Assembly: GCF_900172335.1 (NCBI RefSeq)
Contig: NZ_FWFX01000017.1
Span: 1-64,000 of the forward strand
From: Roseovarius albus
GTDB lineage: Bacteria > Pseudomonadota > Alphaproteobacteria > Rhodobacterales > Rhodobacteraceae
Reading direction: 5' to 3'
Length of the DNA stretch: 64,000 nt
The notes under the pieces: generated by a model
Seen by the model: only the letters and a program-made list of their open reading frames with translations
Told to the model about the DNA's origin: nothing
The model's database searches: none
Position numbers and translations under genes: made by a program
Part shown: positions 44,942 through 55,334 of the stretch, one piece after another
Layout of the letters: every line of letters begins with the position of its first letter
How positions within the stretch are numbered: position 1 is the stretch's first letter

Positions 44942-46770
44942 AGCGTACTCCCCAATCCAAGCGATTGGTCGGCGCCGCGAGCGTCTGGATCCGTGGCAAG
45001 TCCTCCTGCTCCGTGCCGTTCCTCTTCGTTTTCTGCCTGTTCGACAAGGAAAGCAAACAGAGCTAGAAACGCTAGGGCAAACAGGCTTTGGAAAGCCCCC
45101 GCCATAATATTTGATCCCAAGAGGCCTTGATACAGGGCGTTGAGGTTCTCGAAATTTGGATCACCTGGCGATGGTCGCCCAGATGTCATTAGGAACTGGC
45201 CTAGAAGCGCCGCGAAAGCAAATGGTAGGGCAAAGACTGACGCGCAAAGCACCGTTTTCCAACACTGCATTTTGAGATGCTGGTCTGCCACGACTAGTGT
45301 TGGCAACCCTATGATCACCGCGAGCGGGATGTAGAGTGCAAAGACGGGTAAGAGGGGAACCAGTACTTTTTCGATTAGGATCGTAAACGAGAAGCTGCCA
45401 TCCAGTACAAGTAGCAGGAATTGGAGCAGGAATATCGTCGCGGCACCCCCGGCCGCGGCGAAGATCGATGGGAAAGCGATCGTCTTGAGGAGGCGCGTTA
45501 TCGGAACATTCACCAAATCGTAATCCTCCCAATCTTCGGTGTCGATCAAGTTGCGGCGGATCGACAAGGTGACCACCGACACAAGAAGAAACAGAATTGC
45601 CATCGGCAGTATGTCTTGGGCAGCTCGTTCTACGACAAAAATCAGATCGGCGCTCATAACATCCGCCACCGTCCGCCCCTGTTCTCGGCCCTCCATGATG
45701 AATCCATAGAGCCGCCAAGCGGGATAAAAGATGAACAAAGCAAAGGTCGTGAGAAGAACCGAAATGACCACCTTGTCTTTGAGAAAGAAACGATCCGGCG
45801 CCGTTAATTCCTGAAGGACCCTATTCACCGGCGGATAAATGCTTCCAATATCATCTGAGTCGGTTTGGGAATAGAGAACAGCAAACAGAGCCTTCAGGTT
45901 GCGAAGGCAATCGCGGCCCGCCTCTGCAATGGCGCGCATTTCATCGAGTGTCGGGACCGGTTGGGCGTCATCGAGAGCTTTCTGAAGCATCTTTTGGAGT
46001 GCTTCACATTCCTTGGCCTGGTCTTTCAGCAACCGCATCATGGTTTCAGTGTTTTCGATCGGAAAAACGCTGTCTTGAAACGCCCCACACACCGCGGGTT
46101 CGAGGGAATCGATGGCTTTGAAGTCGTTTCTTGCAATATCGAGACGCTGTCGGGTAACCGAATGATCGTTGACGTCCGCAGTCATTCGTTCAAGAGTATT
46201 ATCGAACATGTCCAGGTATGGCGCGTCACTGCCCTTGATCGCCTCGGTGTAATTGACGCGACCGAGGCGAGTCACCAGCCTATAAATGCTGTTTGGGATA
46301 CCGGCCAACCGATGTGCAAAGTTTCGGAACATCATCTCGAACGAACGCAAGGTCTTTCCGGCCTGATTGCGCGCAGAGAGCAAGCTGATCATGGCCAAGG
46401 CGACGGCCAAGGGCCACGGGCTTGCTTCTCCAGACACGAGTGCCTCAGTTTGGGTGGACGTCGGCAAGGCCCCTTGACCACCCGATTGTTGAATGCTGTT
46501 GCTCGATTTGATCCACAACTCGCCGACTTCGATGCTGAAGACTGAAACGGCATAAATGATCAGGTAAGTTGCGACATAAAAGAAATAGCCTCGATTATAC
46601 GTCCGAGCCGTCGACAATTGGTCATAGCTAATACCCGAAAGCCTAGGAAATCGACCTTTTGAGAGGACCATCTTTAGTTTCTGGTCGTGGAATAACCGGT
46701 GCGCTTCCAACCAGAGTGTGATGGCTCCAACGAAAAAAAACATCCAGAAGGGTAGACCAAAACCAAGCAT
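44938..46770 (-). CDS. Polytopic membrane protein, unknown, paired with binding protein
   Basis: A 610-residue protein with about 8-9 transmembrane helices: one at the N-terminus (LPFWMFFFVGAITLWL), one or two at ~55-75 and ~125-140, a soluble helical region of ~170 residues (~150-320) with cysteines, then six or so helices (for example VISVLLTTFALFIFYPAWRL, ILPMAILFLLVSVVTLSI, SLFALAFLALFAFLVEQ). No family recognised. It is co-translated with the solute-binding-like gene downstream; a ligand-responsive channel or transducer is a guess. Confidence 0.75.
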   Translation of the reverse strand: MLGFGLPFWMFFFVGAITLWLEAHRLFHDQKLKMVLSKGRFPRLSGISYDQLSTARTYNRGYFFYVATYLIIYAVSVFSIEVGELWIKSSNSIQQSGGQGALPTSTQTEALVSGEASPWPLAVALAMISLLSARNQAGKTLRSFEMMFRNFAHRLAGIPNSIYRLVTRLGRVNYTEAIKGSDAPYLDMFDNTLERMTADVNDHSVTRQRLDIARNDFKAIDSLEPAVCGAFQDSVFPIENTETMMRLLKDQAKECEALQKMLQKALDDAQPVPTLDEMRAIAEAGRDCLRNLKALFAVLYSQTDSDDIGSIYPPVNRVLQELTAPDRFFLKDKVVISVLLTTFALFIFYPAWRLYGFIMEGREQGRTVADVMSADLIFVVERAAQDILPMAILFLLVSVVTLSIRRNLIDTEDWEDYDLVNVPITRLLKTIAFPSIFAAAGGAATIFLLQFLLLVLDGSFSFTILIEKVLVPLLPVFALYIPLAVIIGLPTLVVADQHLKMQCWKTVLCASVFALPFAFAALLGQFLMTSGRPSPGDPNFENLNALYQGLLGSNIMAGAFQSLFALAFLALFAFLVEQAENEEERHGAGGLATDPDARGADQSLGLGSTL

Positions 46771-46836
46771 GCAAAACTCCCATGTCTGGGCCTGGGCATT
46801 CCCGGGCCCGTTCAGCGCTGTCGCGCTGCGATTGAG

Positions 46837-46998
46837 CTAGTAGCAGCGTTGGATGGCGGGATTGCAGGACACCGGTACGATGAGTTTCTCTTGCACAACC
46901 GAAGGCGCTTTCGGAGTTGCGTTGACTTGCTCGGGATACACCGTTGGTGTGTAGATCGTAAAAGAAACGAAAATAAATGTAGCGGCAGAAAATAGCAT
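46837..46998 (-). CDS. Possible 53-residue exported peptide upstream of membrane protein
   Basis: A short frame, MLFSAATFIFVSFTIYTPTV followed by ~33 residues ending NPAIQRCY, with a hydrophobic start like a signal or anchor and two cysteines at the C-terminus. It lies 66 bases upstream of, and on the same strand as, the 610-residue membrane protein. CTGGGA sits ~8 bases before the ATG. Small size makes this tentative. Confidence 0.4.
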   Translation of the reverse strand: MLFSAATFIFVSFTIYTPTVYPEQVNATPKAPSVVQEKLIVPVSCNPAIQRCY

Positions 46999-47567
46999 GT
47001 TTTGATTCCCAGAATTTAATTTAAGAGCAGTATAAAATATCAGTATTTATACCACAAAACGCTGAAATTTAGAAATTGCTCTAAATGTAGTATTCGCCAG
47101 CGCCAATGCAACACAATCTTGCTTTGTGGAAGCCGCTGCCGATTCTCCGTGTAGTGGAAACGGCATCTGAGCTGCAATGAAACAACAGATCAGCCAGAGC
47201 CAGGCTGAGGAAAACCGAAAGCGCTGAGCTGAGTAGATCGGAAGGCTTCTCGCCCGTTGAGTCCGCCTCAACTCAGAGGTCAGTGCCCAATCTGACGGTT
47301 TGAACGACCGCCTTGGCGACATGAGTTGCGTCGCAGCAACAAATTGCTGCCGATGCAAAGTGTTTCTGCGCCAGCAACAGTCGCGCCGGCAAAAGTCCGG
47401 AAAGTCCGCGCAATGGCCATTTAAGTTTGATGGAGCGAATGACTGTTTCCTGCCCAATTTTGCGAAATGCTAGGGTCAAAAAACGTGAGATACAGTCGAT
47501 CTGATCCTGATGAATTCAATGCGACTTGACCTTCGAATCTCAATGGCATAGGTCATGAATCACTTGA
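46999..47567. other. Intergenic region before tRNA-Gly
   Basis: About 570 bases at the right end of the island. AT-rich near 47020-47060, then repeat-like sequence. A 136-residue minus-strand frame at 47047-47457 is Arg/Cys-rich, without motif, and not called. The promoter for the intact tRNA-Gly must lie in the last ~60 bases and comes from the island side. Confidence 0.5.
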
Positions 47568-47641
47568 GCGGGCGTTGTGTAGTGGTAAGACCTTAGCCTT
47601 CCAAGCTAATGACGCGGGTTCGATTCCCGCCGCCCGCTCCA
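47568..47641 (+). tRNA. tRNA-Gly(TCC)
   Basis: A 74-base tRNA with encoded CCA. Acceptor GCGGGCG pairs with CGCCCGC; anticodon stem TTAGC/GCTAA encloses CTTCCAA (anticodon TCC); T-arm GCGGG-TTCGATT-CCCGC. It is the only complete copy of this gene in the window and is the reconstituted target of the island: its 5' part is repeated at 18601-18643 and its 3' part at 47735-47778. Confidence 0.95.
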
Positions 47642-47734
47642 AGAAATATTTTCCGACACATTACCTATAAAGAATCAAATATGTAACTTTTATGTTGTTG
47701 TAATTAAAAGATTTATTCGGATTATCGCAGCTGT

Positions 47735-47778
47735 CTTCCAAGCTAATGACGCGGGTTCGATTCCCGCCGCCCGCTCCA
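47735..47778 (+). pseudogene. Truncated tRNA-Gly(TCC), 3' half (attachment site)
   Basis: 44 bases identical to the 3' part of the intact tRNA, from CTTCCAAGC to CCA, 137 bases downstream of it. The preceding sequence (CGCAGCTGT) is not tRNA. It marks the right end of a second, very short element or the original chromosomal 3' half. Confidence 0.88.
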
Positions 47779-47840
47779 GAAAATCCCTTATCACGTTTTA
47801 TGGTATGGATGTCGTAAGATGCTGATTTATAAGTGATGTT

Positions 47841-47853
47841 TATCGTCTATACA
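47841..47853. promoter_or_regulatory. Candidate HutC operator upstream of hutC
   Basis: GTCTATACA, the complement of TGTATAGAC found between hutF and hutI. It lies about 45 bases before the hutC start, consistent with autoregulation by a GntR-type repressor. Confidence 0.5.
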
Positions 47854-47898
47854 AAATATCTGCTTCAGGGCTAGACTGATCCTTCAGGAGGGGCGGGG

Positions 47899-48588
47899 AT
47901 GAAAACAGCGTTTCGCGATATCAGGGACGAGCTGCGGCGGCGTATTATTGCAAATGAGTGGCCCCCCGGTGGCCTGATTCCAAACGAAGTTGACCTTTGT
48001 GCCGAATTCAACTGCGCCCGCGCCACAGTCAACCGCGCGATGCGCGAACTCGCCGAAGAAGGACTCATCGAACGCCGTCGCAAAGCGGGCACGCGCGTGC
48101 GTGATGTTCCACGTAAGCAGGCCACTTTTGAAGTGCCAGTTGTGCGAAAAGAGATTGAAGCCCGTGGGTCGCGGTATCAGTTTACGCTGTTGAGTAGGGA
48201 GGCGATGCCCGCGCCTGCCTGGTTGTGTGCGCGACTGGAGATACCGGATAATAGCCCTGTTTTGCATTTGACGTGTCTGCATTGCGCTGACGGGCATCCG
48301 TACCAGTTCGAGGATCGTTGGATCAATCTGAAGGCCTTGCCGCAAGCTAAACAGGCCGATTTTTCAAATGTTGGCCCGAATGAGTGGCTGTTGGCCACAG
48401 TGCCCTATACAGATGCACAGATCAGTTTCGGTGCCCTGAACTCCGACCCGGATTTGGCGCATCATTTGGGGTGTAAAGCTGGTGATGCCCTTTTCGTTGC
48501 GGAGCGGATGACATCGTTTCAAGATGAGCCTATTACCTACGTCCGCATGATCCATCAGCGCGGACATCAGATGACGATGCGTTACTAA
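47899..48588 (+). CDS. hutC: Histidine utilization repressor, GntR family
   Basis: A 229-residue GntR/HutC-type repressor: N-terminal winged helix (FRDIRDELRRRIIANEWPPG, then FNCARATVNRAMRELAEEGL) and a C-terminal UTRA ligand domain (PVLHLTCLHCADGHPYQFED ... DEPITYVRMIHQRG), which in HutC binds urocanate. AGGAGGGG precedes the ATG. It is the first gene right of the tRNA attachment sites and adjoins hutF, so it should control the hut genes to its right. Confidence 0.93.
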   Translation: MKTAFRDIRDELRRRIIANEWPPGGLIPNEVDLCAEFNCARATVNRAMRELAEEGLIERRRKAGTRVRDVPRKQATFEVPVVRKEIEARGSRYQFTLLSREAMPAPAWLCARLEIPDNSPVLHLTCLHCADGHPYQFEDRWINLKALPQAKQADFSNVGPNEWLLATVPYTDAQISFGALNSDPDLAHHLGCKAGDALFVAERMTSFQDEPITYVRMIHQRGHQMTMRY

Positions 48589-48597
48589 GTTCGATTG

Positions 48598-49959
48598 CTA
48601 CAAGGCGTCCAGCAAGGCGCGAATGGCGCTGTTGTAACGCTGCAAAATGCAATCACGTTCAACATGTTGCCCATTCTTGATCATGTGGCGACCTGCGGAC
48701 CAGACCTCGCTGATCACCCGATCCGGGGCGGCAAAGCAGAGCCCATCCAATAGCTGTTCATCATTCAGAGCCGAGAGCGACGGATGCGCGCGATCAATGG
48801 CCACCAGATCAGCCAGTTTGCCCTCAGCGATCTCTCCAGAATCGCGAGCAAGAGCTTGCGCGCCACCGACTGCCGCTCCGCAGTAGAGTGCTTTGCCGGT
48901 TGAACCGCCGTCCACAGCAAGGACGTTGCGTTTCATGTCTCTAAGACGTTGAGAATACTCAAGAGTTCTCAGCTCTTCGGTCAGGGAAATCCGAACATTC
49001 GAATCAGACCCCAGCCCGAAACGCCCGCCATGTTCTAGATACGTCGTCCCATTGAAAGGACCATCGCCAAGGTTGGCTTCGGTGATTGGGCACAGACCGG
49101 CGACTGCACTGCTTCGGGCCAATTTGATGGTTTCATCTTCGGTCATATGTGTTGCATGGATCAGGCACCATCGTTTGTTCACATCGACGTTGTCCAGCAA
49201 CCATGCCACGGGGCGTTGCCCTAATTTCTCTTCGACCTCAGAAACTTCCCTAAGCTGTTCCGAAGTATGTATATGGATCGGTCCTTCGGGAGTTTGCGCC
49301 AGAACCAAGGCCAGGTCTTCGGGCGAGGTCGCGCGCAGTGAATGCGGCGCAATTCCAACGCTGGCGTCATCCGGCAGGAGTGAGAGGTTTACGCGACACT
49401 TATCAACCAAGCGCAAAAACCGATCTACATCATTGGCAAAGCGCAGTTGATCGCCAGACAATGGCTCTTGATTGACGCCGCCATAAGTGTAGAGAACGGG
49501 CAGGTGGGTCAGGCCGATACCGGTTGTTTGCGCGGCCGCAAAGATGCGTTGGCTCAATTCAGACGGATCGTCATGCTGTGCGCCGCCGGCTTGATGGTGC
49601 AGATAATGGAACTCTCCCACCGAGGAATAGCCTGCCTCTTGCATCTCCATGAAAACCAGGGCCGCGATTGCTTCGACCTGGTCTGGGGTCAAGTGCTCCA
49701 GAAAGCGATACATCAGGCTGCGCCAAGTCCAGAAACTGTCTTGTCCCGAGGTGCGGAACTCCGTCATCCCCGCCATCGCGCGCTGAAAAGCATGGCTGTG
49801 CAGGTTGGCCAAAGCGGGCAGCAGACAATCCACGCATTCATCCTGAGGGGTGCGTGCCACGTCTTCCTTAATCAGGTCAATTTTGCCGTCTTTCAGCGTG
49901 ACTCTGACATTCTGGCCCCAGCGACTGCCCAACAGGGCGGATTTGGCATGGATCTGCAT
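48598..49959 (-). CDS. hutF: Formimidoylglutamate deiminase
   Basis: I start at 49959 (MQIHAKSALLGSRWGQNV), 57 bases inside a longer frame whose extension would cross the operator region; this gives 453 residues. Amidohydrolase metal motif ANLHSHAFQRAMAGM, then HIHTSEQ, IHATHMTEDE and GLGSDSNVRISL fit HutF, which converts N-formimidoylglutamate to N-formylglutamate and ammonia. This is the deiminase (five-step) route of histidine breakdown and is matched by hutG downstream. Confidence 0.92.
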   Translation of the reverse strand: MQIHAKSALLGSRWGQNVRVTLKDGKIDLIKEDVARTPQDECVDCLLPALANLHSHAFQRAMAGMTEFRTSGQDSFWTWRSLMYRFLEHLTPDQVEAIAALVFMEMQEAGYSSVGEFHYLHHQAGGAQHDDPSELSQRIFAAAQTTGIGLTHLPVLYTYGGVNQEPLSGDQLRFANDVDRFLRLVDKCRVNLSLLPDDASVGIAPHSLRATSPEDLALVLAQTPEGPIHIHTSEQLREVSEVEEKLGQRPVAWLLDNVDVNKRWCLIHATHMTEDETIKLARSSAVAGLCPITEANLGDGPFNGTTYLEHGGRFGLGSDSNVRISLTEELRTLEYSQRLRDMKRNVLAVDGGSTGKALYCGAAVGGAQALARDSGEIAEGKLADLVAIDRAHPSLSALNDEQLLDGLCFAAPDRVISEVWSAGRHMIKNGQHVERDCILQRYNSAIRALLDAL

Positions 49960-49968
49960 GGCATCCTC

Positions 49969-50008
49969 AATATGTATAGACAAATATTTATTACAGCGAT
50001 ATAGACGA
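49969..50008. promoter_or_regulatory. hutF-hutI divergent promoter with candidate HutC sites
   Basis: TGTATAGACA at 49973-49982 and a weaker ATATAGACG at about 49999-50007 lie in the short gap between the divergent hutF and hutI starts. They share TATAGAC with the site before hutC, so one repressor may close both promoters. Confidence 0.5.
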
Positions 50009-50042
50009 AACATCAAGAACCCCGAGCATTGGTAAAATTGCG

Positions 50043-51248
50043 ATGAATAAAAGGATTTTCACCAACCTAGACGTGGCAAGCCTTGCCGCTGGTTCTGTAG
50101 CATATGGTCTGATCAATAATGCGGCTATTGCTGTTGAAGGTGAGAAAATTTTGTGGGTCGGGCCCGCTGATGAAGTCCCGCAGGATCTACAATCAGCCGA
50201 GCATAGTGATTTAGGCGGTCGGCTGGTGACGCCGGCCTTGATTGATTGCCATACACACATCGTGGCAGGCGGTAATCGGGCAGAAGAATTCGAGATGCGC
50301 CTGAATGGGGCCTCTTACGAAGAAGTGGCGCGCGCAGGCGGCGGAATTAATTCCACGGTTCGTGCAACACGGGCAGCGGATCAGGATGCGTTGATGCAGC
50401 AAACGCTGCCCCGCCTTGACGCGCTCATCGCAGAAGGCGTCAGCTCGGTCGAAGTCAAGTCGGGTTATGGGCTGGAGCAGGACACTGAGCTTCGAATGTT
50501 GCGGGCTGCGCGCGCGCTCGAAACGCTACGTCCGGTGCGGATCAAAGCCACCTATCTTGGTGCACATGCAGTGCCGCCGGAATATGCGGATCGCGCGGAC
50601 GACTATATTGATGAGGTTGTGATTCCGACATTGCGCGCTGCGCATGCCGAGAGGTTGGTGGATGCCGTGGACGGATTCTGCGAGGGGATCGCTTTCCAGC
50701 CTGAACAGATCGCGCGGGTGTTTGATGTGGCGAAGGAACTGGGCTTGCCCGTCAAACTGCATGCCGAGCAGCTGTCCAATCTGGGTGGCGCCAAATTGGC
50801 GGCATCCTATGGTGCGATGTCGGCGGATCACATCGAATATTTGGACGAAGACGGCGTGATTGCAATGGCACAGGCAGGCACGACTGCCGTGATTCTGCCA
50901 GGGGCGTTCTATACTCTGCGCGAAACACAGCGGCCGCCGATCTATCAGCTGCGCAAACACAAAGTGCCGATGGCCTTGGCCACGGATTGTAACCCCGGAT
51001 CGTCTCCGCTGACATCGCTGCTCTTGACCATGAATATGGGCTGCACTTTGTTTCGGATGACACCGGAAGAGGCGCTTACTGGCGTGACAAGACACGCGGC
51101 ACAGGCGCTGGGTCTATCCGATGCCGGCGTCATCGCACCGGGCAAGCGTGCCGATCTCGCGGTATGGGATGTAAAACACCCTGCCGAACTGTCTTATCGC
51201 ATCGGGTTCAACCCGCTTCACCAACGCATCTTTGGAGGTCAACTGTGA
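50043..51248 (+). CDS. hutI: Imidazolonepropionase
   Basis: A 401-residue amidohydrolase with [49 protein letters not shown] and [10 protein letters not shown], the HutI pattern. It opens the imidazolone ring to give N-formimidoylglutamate. First gene of the rightward hut operon; its stop overlaps the GTG start of hutH. Confidence 0.95.
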   Translation: MNKRIFTNLDVASLAAGSVAYGLINNAAIAVEGEKILWVGPADEVPQDLQSAEHSDLGGRLVTPALIDCHTHIVAGGNRAEEFEMRLNGASYEEVARAGGGINSTVRATRAADQDALMQQTLPRLDALIAEGVSSVEVKSGYGLEQDTELRMLRAARALETLRPVRIKATYLGAHAVPPEYADRADDYIDEVVIPTLRAAHAERLVDAVDGFCEGIAFQPEQIARVFDVAKELGLPVKLHAEQLSNLGGAKLAASYGAMSADHIEYLDEDGVIAMAQAGTTAVILPGAFYTLRETQRPPIYQLRKHKVPMALATDCNPGSSPLTSLLLTMNMGCTLFRMTPEEALTGVTRHAAQALGLSDAGVIAPGKRADLAVWDVKHPAELSYRIGFNPLHQRIFGGQL

Positions 51249-52780
51249 CATCACTCACCTTGGTTCCTGGTCACGCCACGCTGGCGCAGTTGGAAGGTAT
51301 TTATTGGAACGACAGGGCAGCTCGTTTGGATGAGACGTGCAAACACGCAATCGACGCGGCAGCGCAGCGGATCAAAGTCGCAGCCGATGGTGATGTTGCC
51401 GTTTACGGAGTGAACACCGGATTTGGGAAACTGGCCTCGGTCAAGGTTGCCCCGGAAGATACAGCCACGCTGCAACGCAACCTGATTCTATCTCACTGCT
51501 GTGGTGTAGGTGAACCAATGCCGCGCAAGCTGGTACGCTTGATGATGACGCTCAAGCTGTTGTCCTTTGGGCGCGGGGCGTCGGGTGTCAGGTGGGAGCT
51601 GGTGGAACTGCTGCAAAACATGCTCGCCAAGGGCGTGACCCCAGTGGTACCTGCACAGGGGTCCGTTGGGGCTTCGGGCGATTTGGCCCCACTGGCACAT
51701 ATGACTGCGGCTTTGATGGGCGAGGGGGAAGCTGAGTTTGGCGGGCAAGTGCTGCAGGCGGCTGAGGCTTTGAAGCGCGCGGGTCTAACACCCGGTATTT
51801 TGGGCCCGAAAGAAGGTCTGGCATTCATTAATGGGACGCAGTTCACCACGGCCTATGCGCTAGCGGGGCTGTTTCAAGGATGGCGCGCGGCGCGCAATGC
51901 CTTGGTCATTTCTGCCATGTCGACCGATGCGATCATGGGCTCCACCGCACCGCTTCAACCAGAGATCCACGCCTTGAGGGGCCATCGCGGGCAGATCGAG
52001 GCGGCGGCAACTATGCGTGCCATTCTGGCGGGGTCTGAAATTCGCGAAAGCCACCGCGAGGGCGATACCCGCGTGCAAGATCCATATTGCATCCGCTGTC
52101 AGCCGCAGGTGACCGGCGCGGCAATGGATGTGTTGCGTCAGGCCGCGACGACGGTGTTGACCGAAGCCAACGCCGCCACTGACAACCCGCTGGTTCTGAC
52201 CGAGGCCGATATGATTGTGTCCGGCGGGAACTTCCACGCTGAACCGGTTGGCTTTGCAGCTGATATGATCGCGCTCGCGCTAGCCGAGATCGGTGCGATT
52301 TCTCAACGTCGTGTGGCACTGATGGTGGATCCGACGCTCAGCTTCGATCTGCCTCCGTTCCTGACTCCTAATCCGGGGCTGAACTCAGGGTTGATGATTG
52401 CCGAGGTGACCACGGCTGCGCTGATGAGCGAGAACAAACATCTGGCCAACCCTTGCGTGACCGATTCAACACCGACATCCGCAAACCAAGAGGATCACGT
52501 CTCTATGGCCGCCCATGGCGCGCGGCGTTTGAACCAGATGGTTGCCAATCTCAACAACATTCTGGGGGTCGAGATGTTGTGCGCTGCGAGCGGGGTAGAG
52601 TTCCGCGCACCACTACAGACAAGCAAAACGTTGCAGCAGGCGATCACACGGTTACGTCAGGAAGTTGCACTGCTGGATGATGATCGCTTTATGGCGCCGG
52701 ATCTTCAGGCTGCCTGCGACCTGATGGCCAGCGGCGCGATCCTTGAGACGCTAGACGTCAAGCTGCCGGAACTGGCCTGA
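51245..52780 (+). CDS. hutH: Histidine ammonia-lyase
   Basis: I start at GTG 51245, overlapping the hutI stop, which gives 511 residues, the usual HutH size; a longer frame from 51164 would sit inside hutI. The MIO cofactor triad A143-S144-G145 is in [12 protein letters not shown], with supporting motifs [13 protein letters not shown] and TDNPLV. It removes ammonia from histidine to give urocanate. Confidence 0.95.
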   Translation: MTSLTLVPGHATLAQLEGIYWNDRAARLDETCKHAIDAAAQRIKVAADGDVAVYGVNTGFGKLASVKVAPEDTATLQRNLILSHCCGVGEPMPRKLVRLMMTLKLLSFGRGASGVRWELVELLQNMLAKGVTPVVPAQGSVGASGDLAPLAHMTAALMGEGEAEFGGQVLQAAEALKRAGLTPGILGPKEGLAFINGTQFTTAYALAGLFQGWRAARNALVISAMSTDAIMGSTAPLQPEIHALRGHRGQIEAAATMRAILAGSEIRESHREGDTRVQDPYCIRCQPQVTGAAMDVLRQAATTVLTEANAATDNPLVLTEADMIVSGGNFHAEPVGFAADMIALALAEIGAISQRRVALMVDPTLSFDLPPFLTPNPGLNSGLMIAEVTTAALMSENKHLANPCVTDSTPTSANQEDHVSMAAHGARRLNQMVANLNNILGVEMLCAASGVEFRAPLQTSKTLQQAITRLRQEVALLDDDRFMAPDLQAACDLMASGAILETLDVKLPELA

Positions 52781-53595
52781 TGCAGGTGTTCAAGGTTCAA
52801 TCTGGCGATAGCCCTATCGTGCTTGGCCTGCCGCATGGGGGCACCTATTTGCCGGACGAAATTAAGGCACGCTTGAATGACAACGGGCGCATGCTAGCAG
52901 ATACAGATTGGCATATTGAAAGGCTCTATTCAGGCCTATTCCCGGGGGCGACGGTGGTGAAATCCAATAGCCATCGCTATGTCATCGACGCCAACCGCAA
53001 CCCACATGGTGTATCGCTGTACCCGGGGCAAAATACCACCACACTGGTGCCGTTGACAGATTTTGACGGTGCGCCGATCTGGAGTGAAGGTCAGGAGCCT
53101 TCAGATGACGAGATCGAAGACCGTAGGGCCCAGTTTCATACGCCGTATCATGAGGCGCTGGAGCTGGAATTGGCACGGGTCAAAGCCAAACACGGTGTAG
53201 CGATCTTGTTTGATTGCCATTCGATCCGCTCGAACATTCCATTCCTGTTCGATGGTGAACTGCCGATTTTCAATACTGGAACCAACAATGGCGAAACCTG
53301 TGCACCCGGAATCGAGCACGCGGTGCATCACGTCGCGGAAGCTTCGGGTCAATCTTCCGTTTTGAACGGCCGTTTCAAGGGCGGCTGGTCCACGCGCCAT
53401 TACGGCCAGCCTGATACCGGCGTTCATGCCATCCAAATGGAAATTTCTCAGCGTGCCTATATGTTTGAGACCCCGCCTTGGAATTACGATGAGGCACGCG
53501 CTGCAGCCATTAGACCGCATCTGCAACAGATGCTTGAAACTCTCAATGATCTGGCCCTGTCAGGCCGCTTGCAAACGGAAGGGAATGCCCCATGA
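52780..53595 (+). CDS. hutG: N-formylglutamate amidohydrolase (deformylase)
   Basis: A 271-residue member of the N-formylglutamate amidohydrolase family: [39 protein letters not shown] and LFDCHSIRS are characteristic. It releases formate and glutamate from the HutF product. Start overlaps hutH stop (TGATG), stop overlaps hutU start (ATGA). Confidence 0.93.
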   Translation: MQVFKVQSGDSPIVLGLPHGGTYLPDEIKARLNDNGRMLADTDWHIERLYSGLFPGATVVKSNSHRYVIDANRNPHGVSLYPGQNTTTLVPLTDFDGAPIWSEGQEPSDDEIEDRRAQFHTPYHEALELELARVKAKHGVAILFDCHSIRSNIPFLFDGELPIFNTGTNNGETCAPGIEHAVHHVAEASGQSSVLNGRFKGGWSTRHYGQPDTGVHAIQMEISQRAYMFETPPWNYDEARAAAIRPHLQQMLETLNDLALSGRLQTEGNAP

Positions 53596-55262
53596 GCGAT
53601 CCTCGTAAAAACACCCGTGACATCTTCCCCCCAACGGGCACTGAGCTGAATGCCAAAAGCTGGCTGACCGAGGCCCCCCTGCGGATGATGATGAACAACT
53701 TGCATCCCGACGTTGCTGAAAATCCGCATGAACTGGTGGTGTACGGCGGCATCGGGCGGGCCGCGCGGACATGGAAGGATTTCGACCTGATCTGTGACAG
53801 CCTCAAGGATCTGGATGAAGACGAGACCCTTGTGGTGCAGTCCGGCAAGCCCGTCGCCATTGTGCGCACGCACAAGGATGCGCCGCGCGTGTTGATCGCC
53901 AACTCCAACCTCGTGCCGCATTGGGCCAATTGGGATCATTTCAACGAGCTCGATAAAAAGGGCCTGATGATGTACGGCCAGATGACCGCGGGGTCCTGGA
54001 TCTATATCGGGTCACAGGGTATCGTGCAGGGCACTTACGAGACCTTCATGGAGGCCGGGCGTCAGCACTACAATGGCAATCTCAACGGCCGTTGGATTTT
54101 GACAGGTGGTCTTGGGGGCATGGGGGGTGCTCAACCTTTGGCGGCCGTAATGGCCGGTGCCTGTTGTCTGGCGGTCGAGTGCGACGAGAAAAGCGCCGAG
54201 TTCCGCAAACGCACGCGTTATGTCGATGAAATCACCCATAGTCTTGATGATGCGCTGGACATGATCGACCGTTGGACCAAGGCGGGTGAAGCGAAATCCG
54301 TTGGCCTGATCGGCAATGCTGCCGACATTTTCCCCGAGATTTATAAGCGCGGAATCCGCCCGGATATCGTGACTGATCAAACCTCAGCCCATGATCCAGT
54401 GAACGGCTATCTACCGCAGGGTTGGAGCGTGGCGGAATGGCGTGCCAAGGCAGAAACAAACCCTAAAGCGGTGGAAAAGGCGGCACGCGCTTCAATGAAA
54501 GTCCATGTGGCTGCGATGGTTGACTTCCACAACAATGGCGTGCCGACCGTGGACTATGGCAACAACATTCGTCAGGTGGCGCTTGATGAAGGGCTGGAGG
54601 ATGCCTTTGCTTTTCCCGGCTTTGTGCCTGCTTACATTCGTCCGCTGTTCTGCCGTGGTATCGGCCCGTTCCGTTGGGCTGCGCTGTCGGGTGACCCAGA
54701 GGATATCTACAAGACCGATCAGAAGGTCAAAGAGATCCTGCCTGACAACATGCACCTGCACAACTGGCTGGACATGGCACGAGAACGGATCGATTTCCAG
54801 GGACTGCCTGCGCGCATTTGCTGGGTTGGTCTAGGTGATCGTCACCGCTTGGGGTTGGCCTTCAATGAAATGGTCAAGACCGGCGAATTGAAAGCCCCGG
54901 TTGTCATTGGACGCGATCATTTGGATTCCGGTTCTGTTGCGTCGCCCAACCGTGAAACCGAATCCATGAAGGACGGGTCGGATGCGGTTTCCGACTGGCC
55001 TCTGTTGAATGCGCTGGTCAACACAGCGTCCGGGGCGACATGGGTGTCGCTGCACCATGGTGGTGGGGTTGGCATGGGCTTCAGCCAGCACGCGGGCGTG
55101 GTGATTTGTGCGGATGGCACCGAAGACGCGGCCAAACGGCTGGAACGGGTGTTGTGGAACGATCCGGCCTCGGGCGTCTGGCGTCATGCTGATGCTGGGT
55201 ACGAAAGCGCGAAAGAGTGTGCACGGGTGAATGGCCTGCGCCTTCCCGGTATCCTTGGCTGA
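53592..55262 (+). CDS. hutU: Urocanate hydratase
   Basis: A 556-residue enzyme of normal length with [48 protein letters not shown] for NAD and [17 protein letters not shown]. It hydrates urocanate to imidazolone propionate using bound NAD. Last gene of the hut operon; a hairpin follows. Confidence 0.96.
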   Translation: MSDPRKNTRDIFPPTGTELNAKSWLTEAPLRMMMNNLHPDVAENPHELVVYGGIGRAARTWKDFDLICDSLKDLDEDETLVVQSGKPVAIVRTHKDAPRVLIANSNLVPHWANWDHFNELDKKGLMMYGQMTAGSWIYIGSQGIVQGTYETFMEAGRQHYNGNLNGRWILTGGLGGMGGAQPLAAVMAGACCLAVECDEKSAEFRKRTRYVDEITHSLDDALDMIDRWTKAGEAKSVGLIGNAADIFPEIYKRGIRPDIVTDQTSAHDPVNGYLPQGWSVAEWRAKAETNPKAVEKAARASMKVHVAAMVDFHNNGVPTVDYGNNIRQVALDEGLEDAFAFPGFVPAYIRPLFCRGIGPFRWAALSGDPEDIYKTDQKVKEILPDNMHLHNWLDMARERIDFQGLPARICWVGLGDRHRLGLAFNEMVKTGELKAPVVIGRDHLDSGSVASPNRETESMKDGSDAVSDWPLLNALVNTASGATWVSLHHGGGVGMGFSQHAGVVICADGTEDAAKRLERVLWNDPASGVWRHADAGYESAKECARVNGLRLPGILG

Positions 55263-55273
55263 TGCCGCATGAT

Positions 55274-55305
55274 GGCGGGTTTAGCGAATGACGCTTGAAC
55301 CCGCC
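55274..55305 (+). terminator. Hairpin after hutU
   Basis: Stem GGCGGGTT/AACCCGCC around a 16-base loop, 11 bases after the hutU stop, without a clear T-run. Probably ends the hut transcript before the tRNA. Confidence 0.5.
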
Positions 55306-55334
55306 AATCTCCCGGTGATAAACAATACCGCGCG

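Larger units (their letters stand above)
18601..47778. mobile_element. Genomic island integrated in tRNA-Gly(TCC)
   Basis: Bounded by tRNA-Gly pieces. The left border 18601-18643 is identical over 43 bases to 47564-47606, the 5' part of the intact tRNA. The 44 bases 47598-47641, its 3' part, are repeated at 47735-47778. The 9-bp core CTTCCAAGC (anticodon arm) occurs at all three places (18635, 47598, 47735). A complete tyrosine integrase starts about 130 bases inside the left border, followed by AlpA-like and RepA-like genes. The cargo is defence and envelope genes. The three cores suggest one ~29-kb element plus a 137-bp second element or remnant in tandem. Confidence 0.8.

Noticed and set aside
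47047..47457. 136-residue minus-strand frame before the tRNA
   Set aside because: No motif or ribosome site, and composition typical of a chance frame.
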